A stretch of 64,000 bases of DNA. It comes from Streptomyces varsoviensis (GTDB lineage: Bacteria; Actinomycetota; Actinomycetes; Streptomycetales; Streptomycetaceae). The stretch lies in NCBI RefSeq assembly GCF_000718635.1, contig NZ_JOBF01000029.1, forward strand, positions 1 to 64,000, in the 5' to 3' direction. The notes beneath the pieces are model-generated. The model did no database searches. It was given only the letters and a program-made list of their open reading frames with translations, and was not told the origin of the DNA. Shown here piece by piece: positions 7,052 to 17,658 of the stretch. Numbering within the stretch: position 1 is the first letter of the stretch; each line of letters starts with the position of its first letter. Made by a program: the position numbers and the translations under genes.

Positions 7052-9130
7052 GTGAGCACCAAGCCGACCACCACAGACCTCGACTGGACCGATCTGGACC
7101 AGCGGGCCGTAGATACCGTCCGCGTCCTGGCCATGGATTCCGTGCAGAAGGTCGGCAACGGCCATCCCGGTACGGCCATGAGCCTCGCGCCCGCCGCGTA
7201 CCTGCTGTTCCAAAAGCTGATGCGGCATGATCCGAGCGACGCCGACTGGACCGGCCGCGACCGGTTCGTCCTCTCGGCGGGCCACACCAGCCTCACTCTC
7301 TACATCCAGTTGTACCTGGCGGGGTACGGCCTGGAGCTGGACGACCTCAAGTCGTTCCGCACGTGGGGCAGCAAGACCCCCGGCCACCCCGAGCACGGGC
7401 ACACCCGCGGCGTGGAGACCACCACCGGCCCGCTGGGCCAGGGCATCGGCAACGCGGTGGGCATGGCGATGGCCGCCCGCTACGAGCGCGGCCTGTTCGA
7501 CCCGGACGCCGCCGCCGGCACCTCCCCCTTCGACCACACCATCTGGTCGATCGTCTCCGACGGCGACGTCGAGGAGGGCATCTCGGCGGAGGCCAGCTCG
7601 CTGGCCGGTCACCAGAAGCTCGGCAACCTCGTCGTCATCTACGACGACAACCACATCTCGATCGAGGGCGACACCGACACGGCGCTCTCCGAGGACGTGC
7701 TCAAGCGCTACGAGGCGTACGGCTGGCACATCCAGCGCGTCGAGCAGTCCCCCAACGGCGACTTCGACGTCAAGGCCCTCTACAAGGCGCTGAAGGCGGC
7801 GCAGAACGAGACCGAGCGCCCCTCGATCATCGCGGCCCGCACGATCATCGCCTGGCCGGCCCCGAACGCGCAGAACACCGGCGCGGCGCACGGCTCGGCG
7901 CTCGGCGAGGAGGAGGTCGCCGCGACCAAGAAGGTGCTGGGCTTCGACCCGGAGCAGACCTTCCAGGTCGAGGACGAGGTCTTCGCCCACGCCCGCGAGG
8001 TCGTCGACCGCGGCCGTGAGGCGCACGCCGCCTGGAACAAGCGGTTCGAGGACTGGCGCGCCGCCAACCCGAAGCGCGCCGCCGAGTACGACCGGATCAA
8101 CGCGGCCGAGCTGCCCGACGGCTGGGAGAAGGCGCTGCCGTCCTTCCCGGCCGGCAAGGACGTCGCGACCCGCAAGGCGTCCGGCGAGGTCCTGAAGGCG
8201 CTGGGCGGCGTGATCCCCGAGCTGTGGGGCGGCTCCGCCGACCTCGCCGGCTCGAACAACACCACGATCGACGCCTCGTCGTCGTTCCTCCCGGCGGGCA
8301 ACCCGCTGCCGGAGGCCAGCCCGTACGGCCGTACGGTGCACTGGGGCATCCGCGAGCACGCCATGGGCGCGACCATGAACGGCATCGCGCTGCACGGCAA
8401 CACCCGCATCTACGGCGGCACCTTCCTGGTGTTCTCCGACTACATGCGCCCCTCCGTGCGGCTCGCCGCCCTGATGCAGCTCCCCGTCACGTACGTGTGG
8501 ACGCACGACTCCATCGGTCTCGGCGAGGACGGCCCGACCCACCAGCCGGTCGAGCACATGTCCGCGCTGCGCGCCATCCCGGGCCTGAACATGGTCCGTC
8601 CGGCCGACGCCAACGAGACGGCCATCGCCTGGCGCGAGATCATGCGCCGCCACAACGCCAAGCCCGCGCCGCACGGCCTCGCCCTCACCCGGCAGAACGT
8701 GCCGACGTACGAGGCCAACGACGACGCCGCCAAGGGCGGGTACGTCCTCTTCGAGGCCGAGGGCGGGCGGCCGCAGGTCATCCTGATCGGCACCGGCTCC
8801 GAGGTCCAGCTCGCCGTGGCGGCCCGCGAGGCGCTCCAGGCCGACGGGATTCCCACCCGGGTGGTGTCGATGCCGTCCGTCGAGTGGTTCGAGGAGCAGG
8901 ATCAGGCGTACCGCGACGGCGTGCTGCTGCCGGACGTCAAGGCGCGCGTCGCGGTCGAGGCCGGCGTGGGTCTGACGTGGCACCGCTTCGTCGGCGAGGC
9001 CGGCCGGATCGTCTCGCTGGAGCACTTCGGCGCCTCCGCCGACTACAAGGTGCTCTACCGCGAGTTCGGCCTGACATCCGAGGCCGTCACCGCCGCGGCC
9101 CGCGAGTCGCTCGCCGCCGTCGGCCGCTGA
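7052..9130 (+). CDS. tkt: Transketolase
   Basis: This 692-residue thiamine-diphosphate enzyme of the non-oxidative pentose-phosphate pathway transfers two-carbon units between ketose and aldose phosphates. Visible signatures are [20 protein letters not shown] near the N-terminus, the cofactor region [18 protein letters not shown] ending in [12 protein letters not shown], and [18 protein letters not shown] in the pyrimidine-binding domain. The length fits the family. The GTG start follows GGAGAGGAG at a slightly long distance. It is the first gene of tkt-tal-zwf-opcA-pgl. Confidence 0.96.
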   Translation: MSTKPTTTDLDWTDLDQRAVDTVRVLAMDSVQKVGNGHPGTAMSLAPAAYLLFQKLMRHDPSDADWTGRDRFVLSAGHTSLTLYIQLYLAGYGLELDDLKSFRTWGSKTPGHPEHGHTRGVETTTGPLGQGIGNAVGMAMAARYERGLFDPDAAAGTSPFDHTIWSIVSDGDVEEGISAEASSLAGHQKLGNLVVIYDDNHISIEGDTDTALSEDVLKRYEAYGWHIQRVEQSPNGDFDVKALYKALKAAQNETERPSIIAARTIIAWPAPNAQNTGAAHGSALGEEEVAATKKVLGFDPEQTFQVEDEVFAHAREVVDRGREAHAAWNKRFEDWRAANPKRAAEYDRINAAELPDGWEKALPSFPAGKDVATRKASGEVLKALGGVIPELWGGSADLAGSNNTTIDASSSFLPAGNPLPEASPYGRTVHWGIREHAMGATMNGIALHGNTRIYGGTFLVFSDYMRPSVRLAALMQLPVTYVWTHDSIGLGEDGPTHQPVEHMSALRAIPGLNMVRPADANETAIAWREIMRRHNAKPAPHGLALTRQNVPTYEANDDAAKGGYVLFEAEGGRPQVILIGTGSEVQLAVAAREALQADGIPTRVVSMPSVEWFEEQDQAYRDGVLLPDVKARVAVEAGVGLTWHRFVGEAGRIVSLEHFGASADYKVLYREFGLTSEAVTAAARESLAAVGR

Positions 9131-9164
9131 CGTCCCTATACGAACAGTAGGAGATGCAATTCCC

Positions 9165-10280
9165 ATGACGGACGCACTCAAGCGCCTCTCCGACGAAGGC
9201 GTCGCGATCTGGCTGGACGACCTGTCGCGCAAGCGCATCACGTCCGGCAACCTCGCCGAGCTGATCGACCAGAGCCATGTCGTCGGTGTCACCACCAACC
9301 CGTCGATCTTCCAGAAGGCGATCTCTGCGGGCGACGGTTACGAGCAGCAGCTCGCGGATCTCGCGGCCCGCCGGGTGACCGTCGAGGAAGCCATCCGCAT
9401 GATCACGACGGCCGACGTCCGCGACGCGGCCGACATCCTGCGGCCGGTCTTCGACGCGACGGACGGCCAGGACGGCCGGGTCTCCATCGAGGTGGACCCG
9501 CGGCTGGCGCACAACACCAAGGCGACGGTCGCCGAGGCCAAGCAGCTCGCCTGGCTGGTGGACCGCCCCAACACGTTCATCAAGATCCCGGCCACCAAGG
9601 CGGGCCTTCCCGCGATCACCGAGACGATCGGCCTGGGCATCAGCGTCAACGTCACGCTGATCTTCTCGCTGGAGCGCTACCGCGCGGTCATGGACGCCTA
9701 CCTGGCGGGCATCGAGAAGGCCAAGGCCGCGGGCCTGGACATCTCCAAGATCCACTCGGTGGCGTCGTTCTTCGTGTCCCGCGTGGACACCGAGATCGAC
9801 AAGCGCCTCGACGCCCTCGGCGACGACGCCAAGAAGCTCAAGGGCAAGGCCGCGCTGGCCAACGCCCGCCTCGCCTACCAGGCGTACGAGGAGGTCTTCT
9901 CCTCCGACCGCTGGACCGCGCTGGAGTCGGCCGGCGGCAACCGGCAGCGTCCGCTGTGGGCCTCGACCGGCGTCAAGGACCCGGCCTACAAGGACACCCT
10001 GTACGTGGTCGAGCTGGTCGCCCCGAACACGGTGAACACCATGCCGGAGGCCACCCTGGAGGCGGCCGCCGACCACGCGGAGATCACCGGTGACACGGTC
10101 CGCGGCACGTACGACGAGGCGCAGAGCCAGCTCGACGACCTCGCCGCCGCCGGGATCTCGTACGACGATGTCGTGCAGCTCCTGGAGGACGAGGGCGTCG
10201 ACAAGTTCAAGGCGTCCTGGGTCGATCTGCTGAAGTCCACCGAGGCCGAGCTCAAGCGCCTGTCCCCGTCGGAGGCATGA
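9165..10280 (+). CDS. tal: Transaldolase
   Basis: This 371-residue transaldolase of the longer actinobacterial type transfers dihydroxyacetone between sugar phosphates. It has the N-terminal [15 protein letters not shown] and the Schiff-base lysine region [16 protein letters not shown], followed by [16 protein letters not shown] clear AGGAG precedes the ATG. It begins 34 bases after tkt, and its stop overlaps the zwf start in ATGA, so the genes are co-transcribed and coupled. Confidence 0.95.
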   Translation: MTDALKRLSDEGVAIWLDDLSRKRITSGNLAELIDQSHVVGVTTNPSIFQKAISAGDGYEQQLADLAARRVTVEEAIRMITTADVRDAADILRPVFDATDGQDGRVSIEVDPRLAHNTKATVAEAKQLAWLVDRPNTFIKIPATKAGLPAITETIGLGISVNVTLIFSLERYRAVMDAYLAGIEKAKAAGLDISKIHSVASFFVSRVDTEIDKRLDALGDDAKKLKGKAALANARLAYQAYEEVFSSDRWTALESAGGNRQRPLWASTGVKDPAYKDTLYVVELVAPNTVNTMPEATLEAAADHAEITGDTVRGTYDEAQSQLDDLAAAGISYDDVVQLLEDEGVDKFKASWVDLLKSTEAELKRLSPSEA

Positions 10281-11821
10281 CCTTGTCCTCTGTATCCGCA
10301 AGCGGAGTGAACCCGCTGCGTGACGCACAGGACCGACGGCTCCCGCGCATCGCGGGGCCGTCGGGCCTGGTCATCTTTGGCGTCACGGGCGATTTGTCCC
10401 GTAAAAAGCTGATGCCCGCGGTGTACGACCTGGCGAACCGCGGCCTCCTGCCGCCGGGCTTCTCGCTCGTCGGCTTCGCCCGGCGCGACTGGGAGAACGA
10501 GGACTTCGCGCAGGTCGTCCACGACGCCGTCAAGGAACACGCGCGCACCCCCTTCCGCGAGGAGGTGTGGCAGCAGCTCGCCGAGGGGTTCCGGTTCGTC
10601 CCCGGCGTCTTCGACGACGACGAGGCGTTCGAGACCCTCAAGGCCACCATCGACGAGCTCGACAAGGCCCGCGGCACCGGCGGCAACTTCGCCTTCTACC
10701 TCTCCGTGCCGCCGAAGTTCTTCCCCAACGTCGTCGAGCAGCTCAAGAAGCACGGGCTCTCCGAGGGGCCCGGCGACTCCTGGCGGCGCGCGGTGATCGA
10801 GAAGCCGTTCGGCCACGACCTCAAGAGCGCGCAAGAGCTCAACCGGATCGTGCACGACGTCTTCCCGCCCAACGAGGTCTTCCGCATCGACCACTACCTG
10901 GGCAAGGAGACGGTCCAGAACATCCTGGCGCTGCGGTTCGCCAACACGATGTTCGAGCCGATCTGGAACCGGTCCTACGTCGACCACGTGCAGATCACCA
11001 TGGCCGAGGACATCGGCATCGGCGGCCGGGCCGGCTACTACGACGGCATCGGCGCGGCCCGCGACGTCATCCAGAACCACCTGCTCCAGCTCCTCGCGCT
11101 CACCGCGATGGAGGAGCCCGGCTCCTTCCACCCGAAGGCCCTGGTGGCGGAGAAGCTCAAGGTGCTGGGCGCGGTCGAGCTGCCCAAGGACCTCGGCGCG
11201 CACACCGTACGCGGCCAGTACGCGCACGCCTGGCAGGGTGGCGAGGAGGTGCCCGGCTACCTCGAAGAGGAGGGCATCGACCCCAAGTCGATCACCGACA
11301 CCTTCGCGGCCATCAAGCTGGAGATCAACAACCGCCGCTGGGCGGGCGTCCCGTTCTACCTGCGCACCGGCAAGCGCCTGGGGCGCCGCGTCACGGAGAT
11401 CGCCGTGGTCTTCAAGCGCGCCCCGTACCTGCCCTTCGAGGCCGGTTCCACCGAGGAGCTGGGGCAGAACGCCCTGGTCATCCGGGTGCAGCCGGACGAG
11501 GGCGTCACGGTGCGGTTCGGGTCCAAGGTGCCCGGCACCTCGATGGAGGTCCGGGACGTCACCATGGACTTCGCGTACGGCGAGTCCTTCACCGAGTCCA
11601 GCCCGGAGGCGTACGAGCGGCTCATCCTCGATGTCCTGCTCGGGGACGCCAACCTCTTCCCCCGGCACCAGGAGGTCGAGCTGTCCTGGAACATCCTCGA
11701 CCCGATCGAGGAGTACTGGGACAAGCACGGCAAGCCCGCGCAGTACGCCTCGGGCACCTGGGGGCCGGCGGAGGCGGACGAGATGCTCGCACGAGACGGC
11801 AGGAGCTGGCGCCGGCCATGA
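10277..11821 (+). CDS. zwf: Glucose-6-phosphate 1-dehydrogenase
   Basis: This 514-residue enzyme makes 6-phosphogluconolactone and NADPH at the entry to the oxidative pentose-phosphate pathway. The nucleotide-binding motif is [20 protein letters not shown], and the active-site signature is [15 protein letters not shown]. The ATG overlaps the tal stop, and the zwf stop overlaps opcA. Coupling to opcA fits the known need of actinobacterial G6PDH for the OpcA assembly factor. Confidence 0.97.
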   Translation: MTLSSVSASGVNPLRDAQDRRLPRIAGPSGLVIFGVTGDLSRKKLMPAVYDLANRGLLPPGFSLVGFARRDWENEDFAQVVHDAVKEHARTPFREEVWQQLAEGFRFVPGVFDDDEAFETLKATIDELDKARGTGGNFAFYLSVPPKFFPNVVEQLKKHGLSEGPGDSWRRAVIEKPFGHDLKSAQELNRIVHDVFPPNEVFRIDHYLGKETVQNILALRFANTMFEPIWNRSYVDHVQITMAEDIGIGGRAGYYDGIGAARDVIQNHLLQLLALTAMEEPGSFHPKALVAEKLKVLGAVELPKDLGAHTVRGQYAHAWQGGEEVPGYLEEEGIDPKSITDTFAAIKLEINNRRWAGVPFYLRTGKRLGRRVTEIAVVFKRAPYLPFEAGSTEELGQNALVIRVQPDEGVTVRFGSKVPGTSMEVRDVTMDFAYGESFTESSPEAYERLILDVLLGDANLFPRHQEVELSWNILDPIEEYWDKHGKPAQYASGTWGPAEADEMLARDGRSWRRP

Positions 11822-12915
11822 GAATCGATCTGACGGACACCACCTCGTCCCGCATCAACGCGGCGCTCATCGAGGCCCGGCACTCCATCGGCTCCCCCGC
11901 CGTGGGGATGGTCCTCACCCTGGTCATCGTCACCGACGAGGGCAGCGCCTACGACGCGCTCAAGGCGGCCGGCGACGCGTCGCGGGAGCACCCCTCCCGC
12001 ATCGTGGCCGTCATCAAGCGGCCCGGCCGCTCCCCGCGCGACCGCAAGATGGCCCGGCTGGACGCCGAGATCCGGGTCGGCTCCGACTCCGGCACCGGCG
12101 AGACGGTCGTGCTGCGCATGCACGGCGAGCTGGCCAACCACGCCGAGTCGGTCGTCCTCCCCCTGCTGCTGCCGGACGCCCCCGTGGTGCTCTGGTGGCC
12201 CGAGGAGGCCCCGGACAACCCGTCCACGGACCCGCTCGGCAAGCTGGCCCAGCGCCGGATCACCGACGCCGCCGCCGCGGAGGACCCGGTGACCGCGCTC
12301 GGCGTGCGCGCCGAGGCGTACGCGCCGGGCGACACCGACCTCGCCTGGACCCGCATCACGCCGTGGCGCAGCATGCTGGCCGCGGCGCTGGACCAGAAGC
12401 ACTCCAAGATCAGTTCGGCGGTCGTGGAGGGCGAGGCGTACAACCCGAGCAGCGAACTGCTCGCGCTGTGGCTCGCCGACCGGCTGAAGGTGCCGGTCGA
12501 GCGGAAGGTCTCGGAGGGCCCCGGGCTCACCGCCGTGCGGATGACCACCGCGGACGGCGAGATCTGCCTCGACCGGGCGGACGGCGCGCTGGCCGAACTG
12601 GCCATGCCCGGCCAGCCCGACCGGCACGTGGCGCTCAAGCGGCGGGACACCGCCGATCTGATCGCCGAGGAGCTGCGGCGGCTCGACCCGGACGACATCT
12701 ACCGGGCGACGGTGACGCTGGGCGTCAAGCAGCTCGCCAGCGCGGACAAGCCGGCCGAGGGGCCGAACGGCGGCGAGGCCGCCGTCGAGGAGGCCCCGCG
12801 GAAGACGGCCGCGCCGGCGAAGAAGAGCGCGTCGGCGAAGAGCGGTCCGGCGAGCGACGCGGCGAAGAACGACTCGGCGAAGAGCGGTTCGACGAAGAAG
12901 GCGTCGTCCAAGTGA
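11818..12915 (+). CDS. opcA: Glucose-6-phosphate dehydrogenase assembly protein OpcA
   Basis: This 365-residue OpcA homologue begins [20 protein letters not shown] and contains VVLWWPEEAPDNPSTDPLG. In actinobacteria and cyanobacteria OpcA promotes assembly and activity of Zwf. Its start overlaps the zwf stop. The last 50 or so residues are an alanine/serine/lysine-rich tail built on SAKSG and AKK units; it looks disordered and is absent from the conserved core. The stop overlaps the GTG of pgl. Confidence 0.93.
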   Translation: MRIDLTDTTSSRINAALIEARHSIGSPAVGMVLTLVIVTDEGSAYDALKAAGDASREHPSRIVAVIKRPGRSPRDRKMARLDAEIRVGSDSGTGETVVLRMHGELANHAESVVLPLLLPDAPVVLWWPEEAPDNPSTDPLGKLAQRRITDAAAAEDPVTALGVRAEAYAPGDTDLAWTRITPWRSMLAAALDQKHSKISSAVVEGEAYNPSSELLALWLADRLKVPVERKVSEGPGLTAVRMTTADGEICLDRADGALAELAMPGQPDRHVALKRRDTADLIAEELRRLDPDDIYRATVTLGVKQLASADKPAEGPNGGEAAVEEAPRKTAAPAKKSASAKSGPASDAAKNDSAKSGSTKKASSK

Positions 12916-13694
12916 GCGCGCCGCAGATCGTCGTGCACCGGGACAAGGAGCTGATGGCGCAGGCCGCGGCGGCCCGGCTGATCACGAAGATCGTGGACGC
13001 GCAGGCCGCCAGGGGCTCCGCCTCGGTCGTCCTCACCGGCGGGCGCAACGGCAACGGGCTGCTCGCGGCCCTCGCCGCGGCGCCCGCCCGGGACGCCGTG
13101 GACTTCTCGCGGCTCGACCTGTGGTGGGGTGACGAAAGGTTCCTGCCGGAGGGGGACCCGGAGCGCAACGTCACCCAGGCGCGCGAGGCGCTGCTCGACG
13201 CGGTGGACCTCGACCCCGCCCGCGTCCACCCGATGCCGGCGTCCCACGGTCCGTACGGCAACGACCCGGACGCGGCCGCGGCGGCCTACGCGGCCGAACT
13301 GGCCGCGGCCGCCGGACCCGAGGACCACGGCCCGGTGCCCTCCTTCGACGTCCTGCTGCTGGGCGTCGGCCCCGATACGCACGTGGCATCGCTCTTCCCC
13401 GAGCAGCCGGGCGTACGGGAGAGCGAGCGCATGGTCGTCGGCGTACGCGGCGCGCCCAAGCCCCCGCCCAACCGCGTCTCCCTGACGCTCCCGGCCATCC
13501 GCTCCGCGCGGGAGGTCTGGCTGCTGGCCGCGGGCGAGGACAAGGCTCAAGCGGTCACGATCGCCCTCTCCGGCGCGGGCGAGGTCCAGGCCCCGGCCGC
13601 CGGCGCCTACGGCCGCACCCGCACCCTCTGGCTCCTCGACCGAGCCGCCGCCGCGGGCCTCCCCCGCTCCCTGTACCCGCCGGCTTCGGCGTAG
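12912..13694 (+). CDS. pgl: 6-phosphogluconolactonase
   Basis: This 260-residue Pgl/DevB protein hydrolyses 6-phosphogluconolactone made by Zwf. Family motifs are DLWWGDERFLPEGDPERNVT and LLLGVGPDTHVASLFPEQPG; the usual GPDGH appears as GPDTH. The GTG start overlaps the opcA stop (GTGA). It is the last gene of the pentose-phosphate operon, with two strong hairpins downstream. Confidence 0.94.
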   Translation: MSAPQIVVHRDKELMAQAAAARLITKIVDAQAARGSASVVLTGGRNGNGLLAALAAAPARDAVDFSRLDLWWGDERFLPEGDPERNVTQAREALLDAVDLDPARVHPMPASHGPYGNDPDAAAAAYAAELAAAAGPEDHGPVPSFDVLLLGVGPDTHVASLFPEQPGVRESERMVVGVRGAPKPPPNRVSLTLPAIRSAREVWLLAAGEDKAQAVTIALSGAGEVQAPAAGAYGRTRTLWLLDRAAAAGLPRSLYPPASA

Positions 13695-13721
13695 CACAGG
13701 GCGGGCCGCCCTGAGGGCCCT

Positions 13722-13762
13722 CAATCGCCGGACGAGCTGGGAAACCAGCCGTCCGGCGATTG
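13722..13762. terminator. Strong hairpin terminator after pgl
   Basis: A 13-pair outer stem (CAATCGCCGGACG with its complement) and a 5-pair inner stem (GCTGG/CCAGC) are separated by one bulged A and capped by GAAA. No U-tract follows, as is usual in Streptomyces. Confidence 0.8.
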
Positions 13763-13862
13763 CACATTACGGCCAGGGCCACCCCAGCCGGCCTGGCCGG
13801 CCCTCGAAGCCGACATCCGCCCCGGGGGGGGCGGAGCCCCGATCTGTGAGCTGTACGGACGC

Positions 13863-13901
13863 ACCGGGCCCCGGTCACCGCGAAGGTGACCGGGGCCCGG
13901 T
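13863..13901. terminator. Bidirectional terminator between pgl and pgi
   Basis: A perfect 17-pair stem (ACCGGGCCCCGGTCACC with its complement) is closed by a five-base loop, GCGAA. It sits 20 bases past the pgi stop and can serve both convergent transcripts. Confidence 0.85.
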
Positions 13902-13920
13902 CCGTAGCGCCGAATCCTGG

Positions 13921-15582
13921 TTACCGCCCGCGCAGCGACCGGTAACGCGCGACCAGCGCCTCGGTGGACGTGTCCAGACCAGGAACCTCGGCCCCCTCGC
14001 TGAGCGCGGGCTCGATCCGCTTGGCGAGGACCTTGCCCAGTTCGACGCCCCACTGGTCGAAGGAGTCGATGTTCCAGATGGCTCCCTGGACGAAGACCTT
14101 GTGCTCGTAGAGGGCGATCAACTGCCCGAGCACCGACGGGGTCAGCTCGCGCGCGAGGATCGTGCTGGTGGGCCGGTCGCCCTTGAACGTCTTGTGCGGG
14201 ATCAGCTCCTCGGGCACGCCCTCCGCCGCGACCTCCTCCGGCGTCTTGCCGAAGGCGAGCGCCTGCCCCTGGGCGAACAGGTTCGCCATCAGCAGGTCGT
14301 GCTGGGCGACCAGTCCCGGCTGGAGGTCGTCGACCGGCTGGGCGAAGCCGATGAGGTCGGCGGGGATCAGCTTGGTGCCCTGGTGCAGTAGTTGGTAGTA
14401 CGCGTGCTGACCGTTGGTGCCGGGGGTGCCCCAGACGACGGGCCCGGTCTGCCAGCCGACCGGCTCGCCCGCCCGGTCCACGGACTTGCCGTTGGACTCC
14501 ATGTCCAGTTGCTGGAGGTAGGCCGTGAACTTCGACAGGTAGTGGCTGTACGGCAGGACGGCGTGCGACTGCGCGTCGTGGAAGTCGCCGTACCAGACGC
14601 CCAGCAGGCCCATCAGCAGCGGCACGTTCTCCTGCGGCGGCGCGCACCGGAAGTGCTCGTCGACGAGGTGGAAGCCGGCCAGCATCTCCCGGAACCGGTC
14701 CGGCCCGATGGCGATCATCAGGGAGAGGCCGATCGCCGAGTCGTACGAGTAGCGCCCGCCGACCCAGTCCCAGAACTCGAACATGTTGTCCACGTCGATG
14801 CCGAACTCCGAGACCTTCTCGGCGTTGGTCGACAGCGCCACGAAGTGCTTGGCGACGGCTTCCTGGCCGGCCCCGAGCCCGCTCAGCAGCCACTCGCGGG
14901 CCGAGGTGGCGTTGGTGATCGTCTCGATGGTGGTGAAGGTCTTCGAGGCGATGATGAACAGCGTCTCGGCCGGGTCGAGGTCGCGGACGGCCTCGTGCAG
15001 GTCCGCGCCGTCCACGTTCGACACGAAGCGGAACTGCAGGTCGCGCGCGGTGTAGGCGCGCAGCGCCTCGTAAGCCATCGCCGGGCCGAGGTCGGAGCCG
15101 CCGATGCCGATGTTGACGACGGTCCTGATCGGCTTGCCGGTGTGGCCCTTCCAGTCGCCGGAGCGCACCCGGTCGGAGAAGACCTGCATCTTGGTGAGCA
15201 CCGCGTGCACGGCGGGCACCACGTTCTCCCCGTCGACCTCGATGACGGCCGCCTCGGGGGCGCGCAGCGCCGTGTGGAGGACGGCGCGGCCCTCGGTGGT
15301 GTTGATCTTCTCACCGCGGAACATCGCGTCCCGCAGCTCGCTCACCCCGGCCGCGGCCGCCAGCTCGTGCAGCAGGCGGAGCGTCTCGTCGGTGACGAGG
15401 TGCTTGGAGTAGTCCAGGTACAGGTCGCCCACCTGGAGCCCGTAGCGCTCGCCGCGCCCGGGGTCGTCCGCGAAGAGGTCCCGCAGGTGCACCTCCCCCA
15501 GTTCGTCCCGGTGCTTGGCCAGCGCGTTCCACTGAGGCATCTGGTCGAGCCTGCTGCGGCCGTCTGCGTTCATCTCGGACAT
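13921..15582 (-). CDS. pgi: Glucose-6-phosphate isomerase
   Basis: This 553-residue cytosolic enzyme interconverts glucose-6-P and fructose-6-P, linking glycolysis to the facing pentose-phosphate operon. Both family signatures are present: [19 protein letters not shown], and [20 protein letters not shown] with the catalytic-region Gln-His. The ATG before SEMNADGR (15582) has a GAAGAAGTGG-like ribosome binding site; the ATG at 15573 is the alternative. The length is normal for the family. Confidence 0.95.
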   Translation of the reverse strand: MSEMNADGRSRLDQMPQWNALAKHRDELGEVHLRDLFADDPGRGERYGLQVGDLYLDYSKHLVTDETLRLLHELAAAAGVSELRDAMFRGEKINTTEGRAVLHTALRAPEAAVIEVDGENVVPAVHAVLTKMQVFSDRVRSGDWKGHTGKPIRTVVNIGIGGSDLGPAMAYEALRAYTARDLQFRFVSNVDGADLHEAVRDLDPAETLFIIASKTFTTIETITNATSAREWLLSGLGAGQEAVAKHFVALSTNAEKVSEFGIDVDNMFEFWDWVGGRYSYDSAIGLSLMIAIGPDRFREMLAGFHLVDEHFRCAPPQENVPLLMGLLGVWYGDFHDAQSHAVLPYSHYLSKFTAYLQQLDMESNGKSVDRAGEPVGWQTGPVVWGTPGTNGQHAYYQLLHQGTKLIPADLIGFAQPVDDLQPGLVAQHDLLMANLFAQGQALAFGKTPEEVAAEGVPEELIPHKTFKGDRPTSTILARELTPSVLGQLIALYEHKVFVQGAIWNIDSFDQWGVELGKVLAKRIEPALSEGAEVPGLDTSTEALVARYRSLRGR

Positions 15583-15630
15583 CAGCCCACTTCTTCTCGT
15601 ACCTGTCCCGCCGCCTTCCAACCTAATTGA

Positions 15631-17007
15631 TCAGGCCCCGGTATGAGACGTCTGCCCGCCGTCCGCCGCCTCCCCCCTTCCCACCGCGGCTTCCCCGCCC
15701 GTTTCCACCGCGGTTTCCCCGCCCGCCGCCGCGCCGGCTCCGGTCTCGGCCGCCTCTCCGCCGCCCGTCTCCTTCGTCTCCTTCGTCTCCTTGAGGGCGG
15801 GCGAGAGCGCGGCGACCGCGAGCACGAAGAGCGCCGCCGCGAGGAGCATCGGCGTGTTGAGCCCCCACGCGGCGGCCACCGCGCCCCCGGCGAGCGCGCC
15901 GAAGGGCGCGCCCGCCACGCCGAGCGTGCGGAACGCGGCGCTGGTCCGGCCGAGCATCCCGGCGGGGCTGCGGCGCTGCATCAAGGTCACCTGCGTGACG
16001 TTCCAGAGCATGCCGACGAAGCCGAAGGCCGCCATGGCGGCGATGGTGGCCGGCAGGAAGCGGGCCGTTCCGAGCACGATCAGGCAGCCGGTCTGGAGCG
16101 CGCCGCCGAGGAGCAGGCTCCGGGCGGGGCCGAGCCGTCCCGTGATCCGCCCGGCGGCCAGGCCGCCGGCCACTCCGCCGACGCCGTAGGCCGCGATGGC
16201 CGCCGCGTATCCCGCGTTCCCGGCATCCAGCCACCCCTTGACCAGCAGCGGGAGCATGGCGATGAGCGCGCCGACGCCGACGTTGCAGAGCGTGGTGGCC
16301 GCGCAGAGCCGGCGCAGCAGCCGGTCACGCCAGAGCGCCCGTATGCCGTCGGCTATCTCGCGCCGCAGCGTGCGCCCGGCGGCCCGGGCCGGGCGCGGCG
16401 GCGGGTCCGCCCGCACCCCGGCCACCAGGACGGCCGCGAGGAGGTACGTGCCCGCGTCGGCCGCGTACGGCACGGCGAGGCCGATGCCGAGGAGGACCGG
16501 GACCAGTGGCGCGCCGACGAAGGAGCCGGCTATCTGCTGGCCGGTCATCAGCCGGGCGTTCGCCGTGCCCAGCGCCGTCTCGTCCACGACGGCGGGCAGC
16601 AGGGCCGTGGCGGCGTTGTCGAAGAGCGTCTGGAGGGCGGTGAGCGCGAAGGCGACGGCGATGAGCAGCCCGATCGTCGCCGCGCCGCAGGCCACGGCGG
16701 CGGCGAAGGCTGCCATGAGCAGCCCGCGGACGACGTCCACCGCCCACATCGCCCGGCGCTGGTCCACCCGGTCCGCGACGGCGCCGCCGACCAGGCCGAA
16801 CAGCAGCCACGGCAGGAATCCGGCGGCGGTGACCAGCGAGACGAGCACCGGTGAGTCGGTCAAGGCGACGGCGAGCAGGGGCAGGGCGGCGGAGCGCAGC
16901 GCGTCCCCGACGCGGGAGATCACGGCCGCGGACCACAGTCGTTTGAAGTCCCCCGCGACACCCGGACGGGCCACCTTCTCGTCAACCTTCGCGTCAACCG
17001 CCGTCAC
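15631..17007 (-). CDS. MFS exporter (multidrug-type), predicted damage-inducible
   Basis: This 458-residue major-facilitator protein has about twelve hydrophobic segments. The loop LVGGAVADRVDQRRAMWAVD matches the MFS motif A region, and GRTSAAFRTLGVAGAPFGAL lies in the C-terminal half. It resembles actinobacterial MFS exporters; the substrate is unknown. The C-terminal tail is low-complexity, with KETKETKET and GGE/GAA repeats. I use the GTG at 17007 because GGGGGAA lies just upstream and an ATG at 17070 would lie in the promoter. That promoter is an exact match to the RecA-independent damage motif. Confidence 0.82.
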   Translation of the reverse strand: MTAVDAKVDEKVARPGVAGDFKRLWSAAVISRVGDALRSAALPLLAVALTDSPVLVSLVTAAGFLPWLLFGLVGGAVADRVDQRRAMWAVDVVRGLLMAAFAAAVACGAATIGLLIAVAFALTALQTLFDNAATALLPAVVDETALGTANARLMTGQQIAGSFVGAPLVPVLLGIGLAVPYAADAGTYLLAAVLVAGVRADPPPRPARAAGRTLRREIADGIRALWRDRLLRRLCAATTLCNVGVGALIAMLPLLVKGWLDAGNAGYAAAIAAYGVGGVAGGLAAGRITGRLGPARSLLLGGALQTGCLIVLGTARFLPATIAAMAAFGFVGMLWNVTQVTLMQRRSPAGMLGRTSAAFRTLGVAGAPFGALAGGAVAAAWGLNTPMLLAAALFVLAVAALSPALKETKETKETGGGEAAETGAGAAAGGETAVETGGEAAVGRGEAADGGQTSHTGA

Positions 17008-17047
17008 CGTTCCCCCGTTTCGCCTGTCAGTTCCGACCTTTGACGAA

Positions 17048-17070
17048 ACCGTAGCGGCGACCACTGACAA
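17048..17070 (-). promoter_or_regulatory. RecA-NDp/PafBC-type damage promoter of the MFS gene
   Basis: On the minus strand TTGTCAGTG (17062-17070) is followed by eight bases and then TACGGT (17048-17053). This exactly fits tTGTCRgtg-N8-TAnnnT. The predicted start of transcription is near 17041, with the GTG at 17007. Confidence 0.65.
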
Positions 17071-17164
17071 CGGCCCGGCCGCGCGCCCTCAAGGGGTGCG
17101 CGGCCGGGCCGTGTTGGTCAGGCTTGGTGCTTTCTGTCCGCCGCCGTCGTCCGGTCCGGCTCGC

Positions 17165-17500
17165 TCAGATCTCGCCGCGGAGCTTGGCGAGCGCCTCGGC
17201 GAGGATCGCCTCGCCGTCCGCGTCGCTGCGCCGCTCCCGCACGTACGCGAGGTGCGTCTTGTACGGCTCGGTGCGCGGCGGGTCCGGCGGGTTGTCCCGG
17301 TCCTTGCCTGCGGGGAAGCCACAGCGCGGGCAGTCCCAAGTGTCGGGAATCTGCGCGTCGCTGGCGAAGCTCGGCTGCGTCTCGTGCCCGTTCGAGCACC
17401 AGAAGGAGATGCGGAGGCGGGGCGCGGACTCGCCTCGCTCGGCCTCCCCCATCGGCCCCGCTCCGACCCGACTCCCTCGGATCGCGTTGCCACTTGCCAC
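17165..17500 (-). CDS. RbpA-family RNA polymerase-binding protein (paralogue)
   Basis: This 111-residue protein has an unstructured N-terminus and a small zinc domain with ligands in FWCSNGHETQPSF and WDCPRCGFPAG. Then come PPRTEPYKTHLAYVRERRSD and a C-terminal helix ending EALAKLRGEI. RbpA binds core polymerase and sigma factors of the HrdB group. The arrangement matches RbpA, but this appears to be the second Streptomyces family member rather than the classical one, whose C-terminal region reads THWDMLMERR. The GTG start follows GGGAG. It is transcribed alone. Confidence 0.75.
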   Translation of the reverse strand: MASGNAIRGSRVGAGPMGEAERGESAPRLRISFWCSNGHETQPSFASDAQIPDTWDCPRCGFPAGKDRDNPPDPPRTEPYKTHLAYVRERRSDADGEAILAEALAKLRGEI

Positions 17501-17564
17501 GGTCGTAACTCCCTGCGTGATGGTGCCGCGAAGCGTCAATGAGCAGCTCCGCTGCGGGCGCCCC

Positions 17565-17592
17565 AGTCTACGTAAGGCCCAACGCGCGTCCA
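17565..17592 (-). promoter_or_regulatory. Candidate promoter of the RbpA-family gene
   Basis: On the minus strand TGGACG (17587-17592), a 16-base spacer and TAGACT (17565-17570) precede the gene by about 65 bases. This is close to the HrdB consensus. Confidence 0.5.
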
Positions 17593-17658
17593 GTGGCCGG
17601 AGTTACCGCCCGTCCGCGAGACGCAAGGCCCATGATAGGCCGCGCATACGACGGTACG

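Noticed and set aside
16981-17070. ATG at 17070 as the start of the MFS gene
   Set aside because: It lies within the promoter element TTGTCAGTG-N8-TACGGT; the GTG at 17007 has GGGGGAA upstream.
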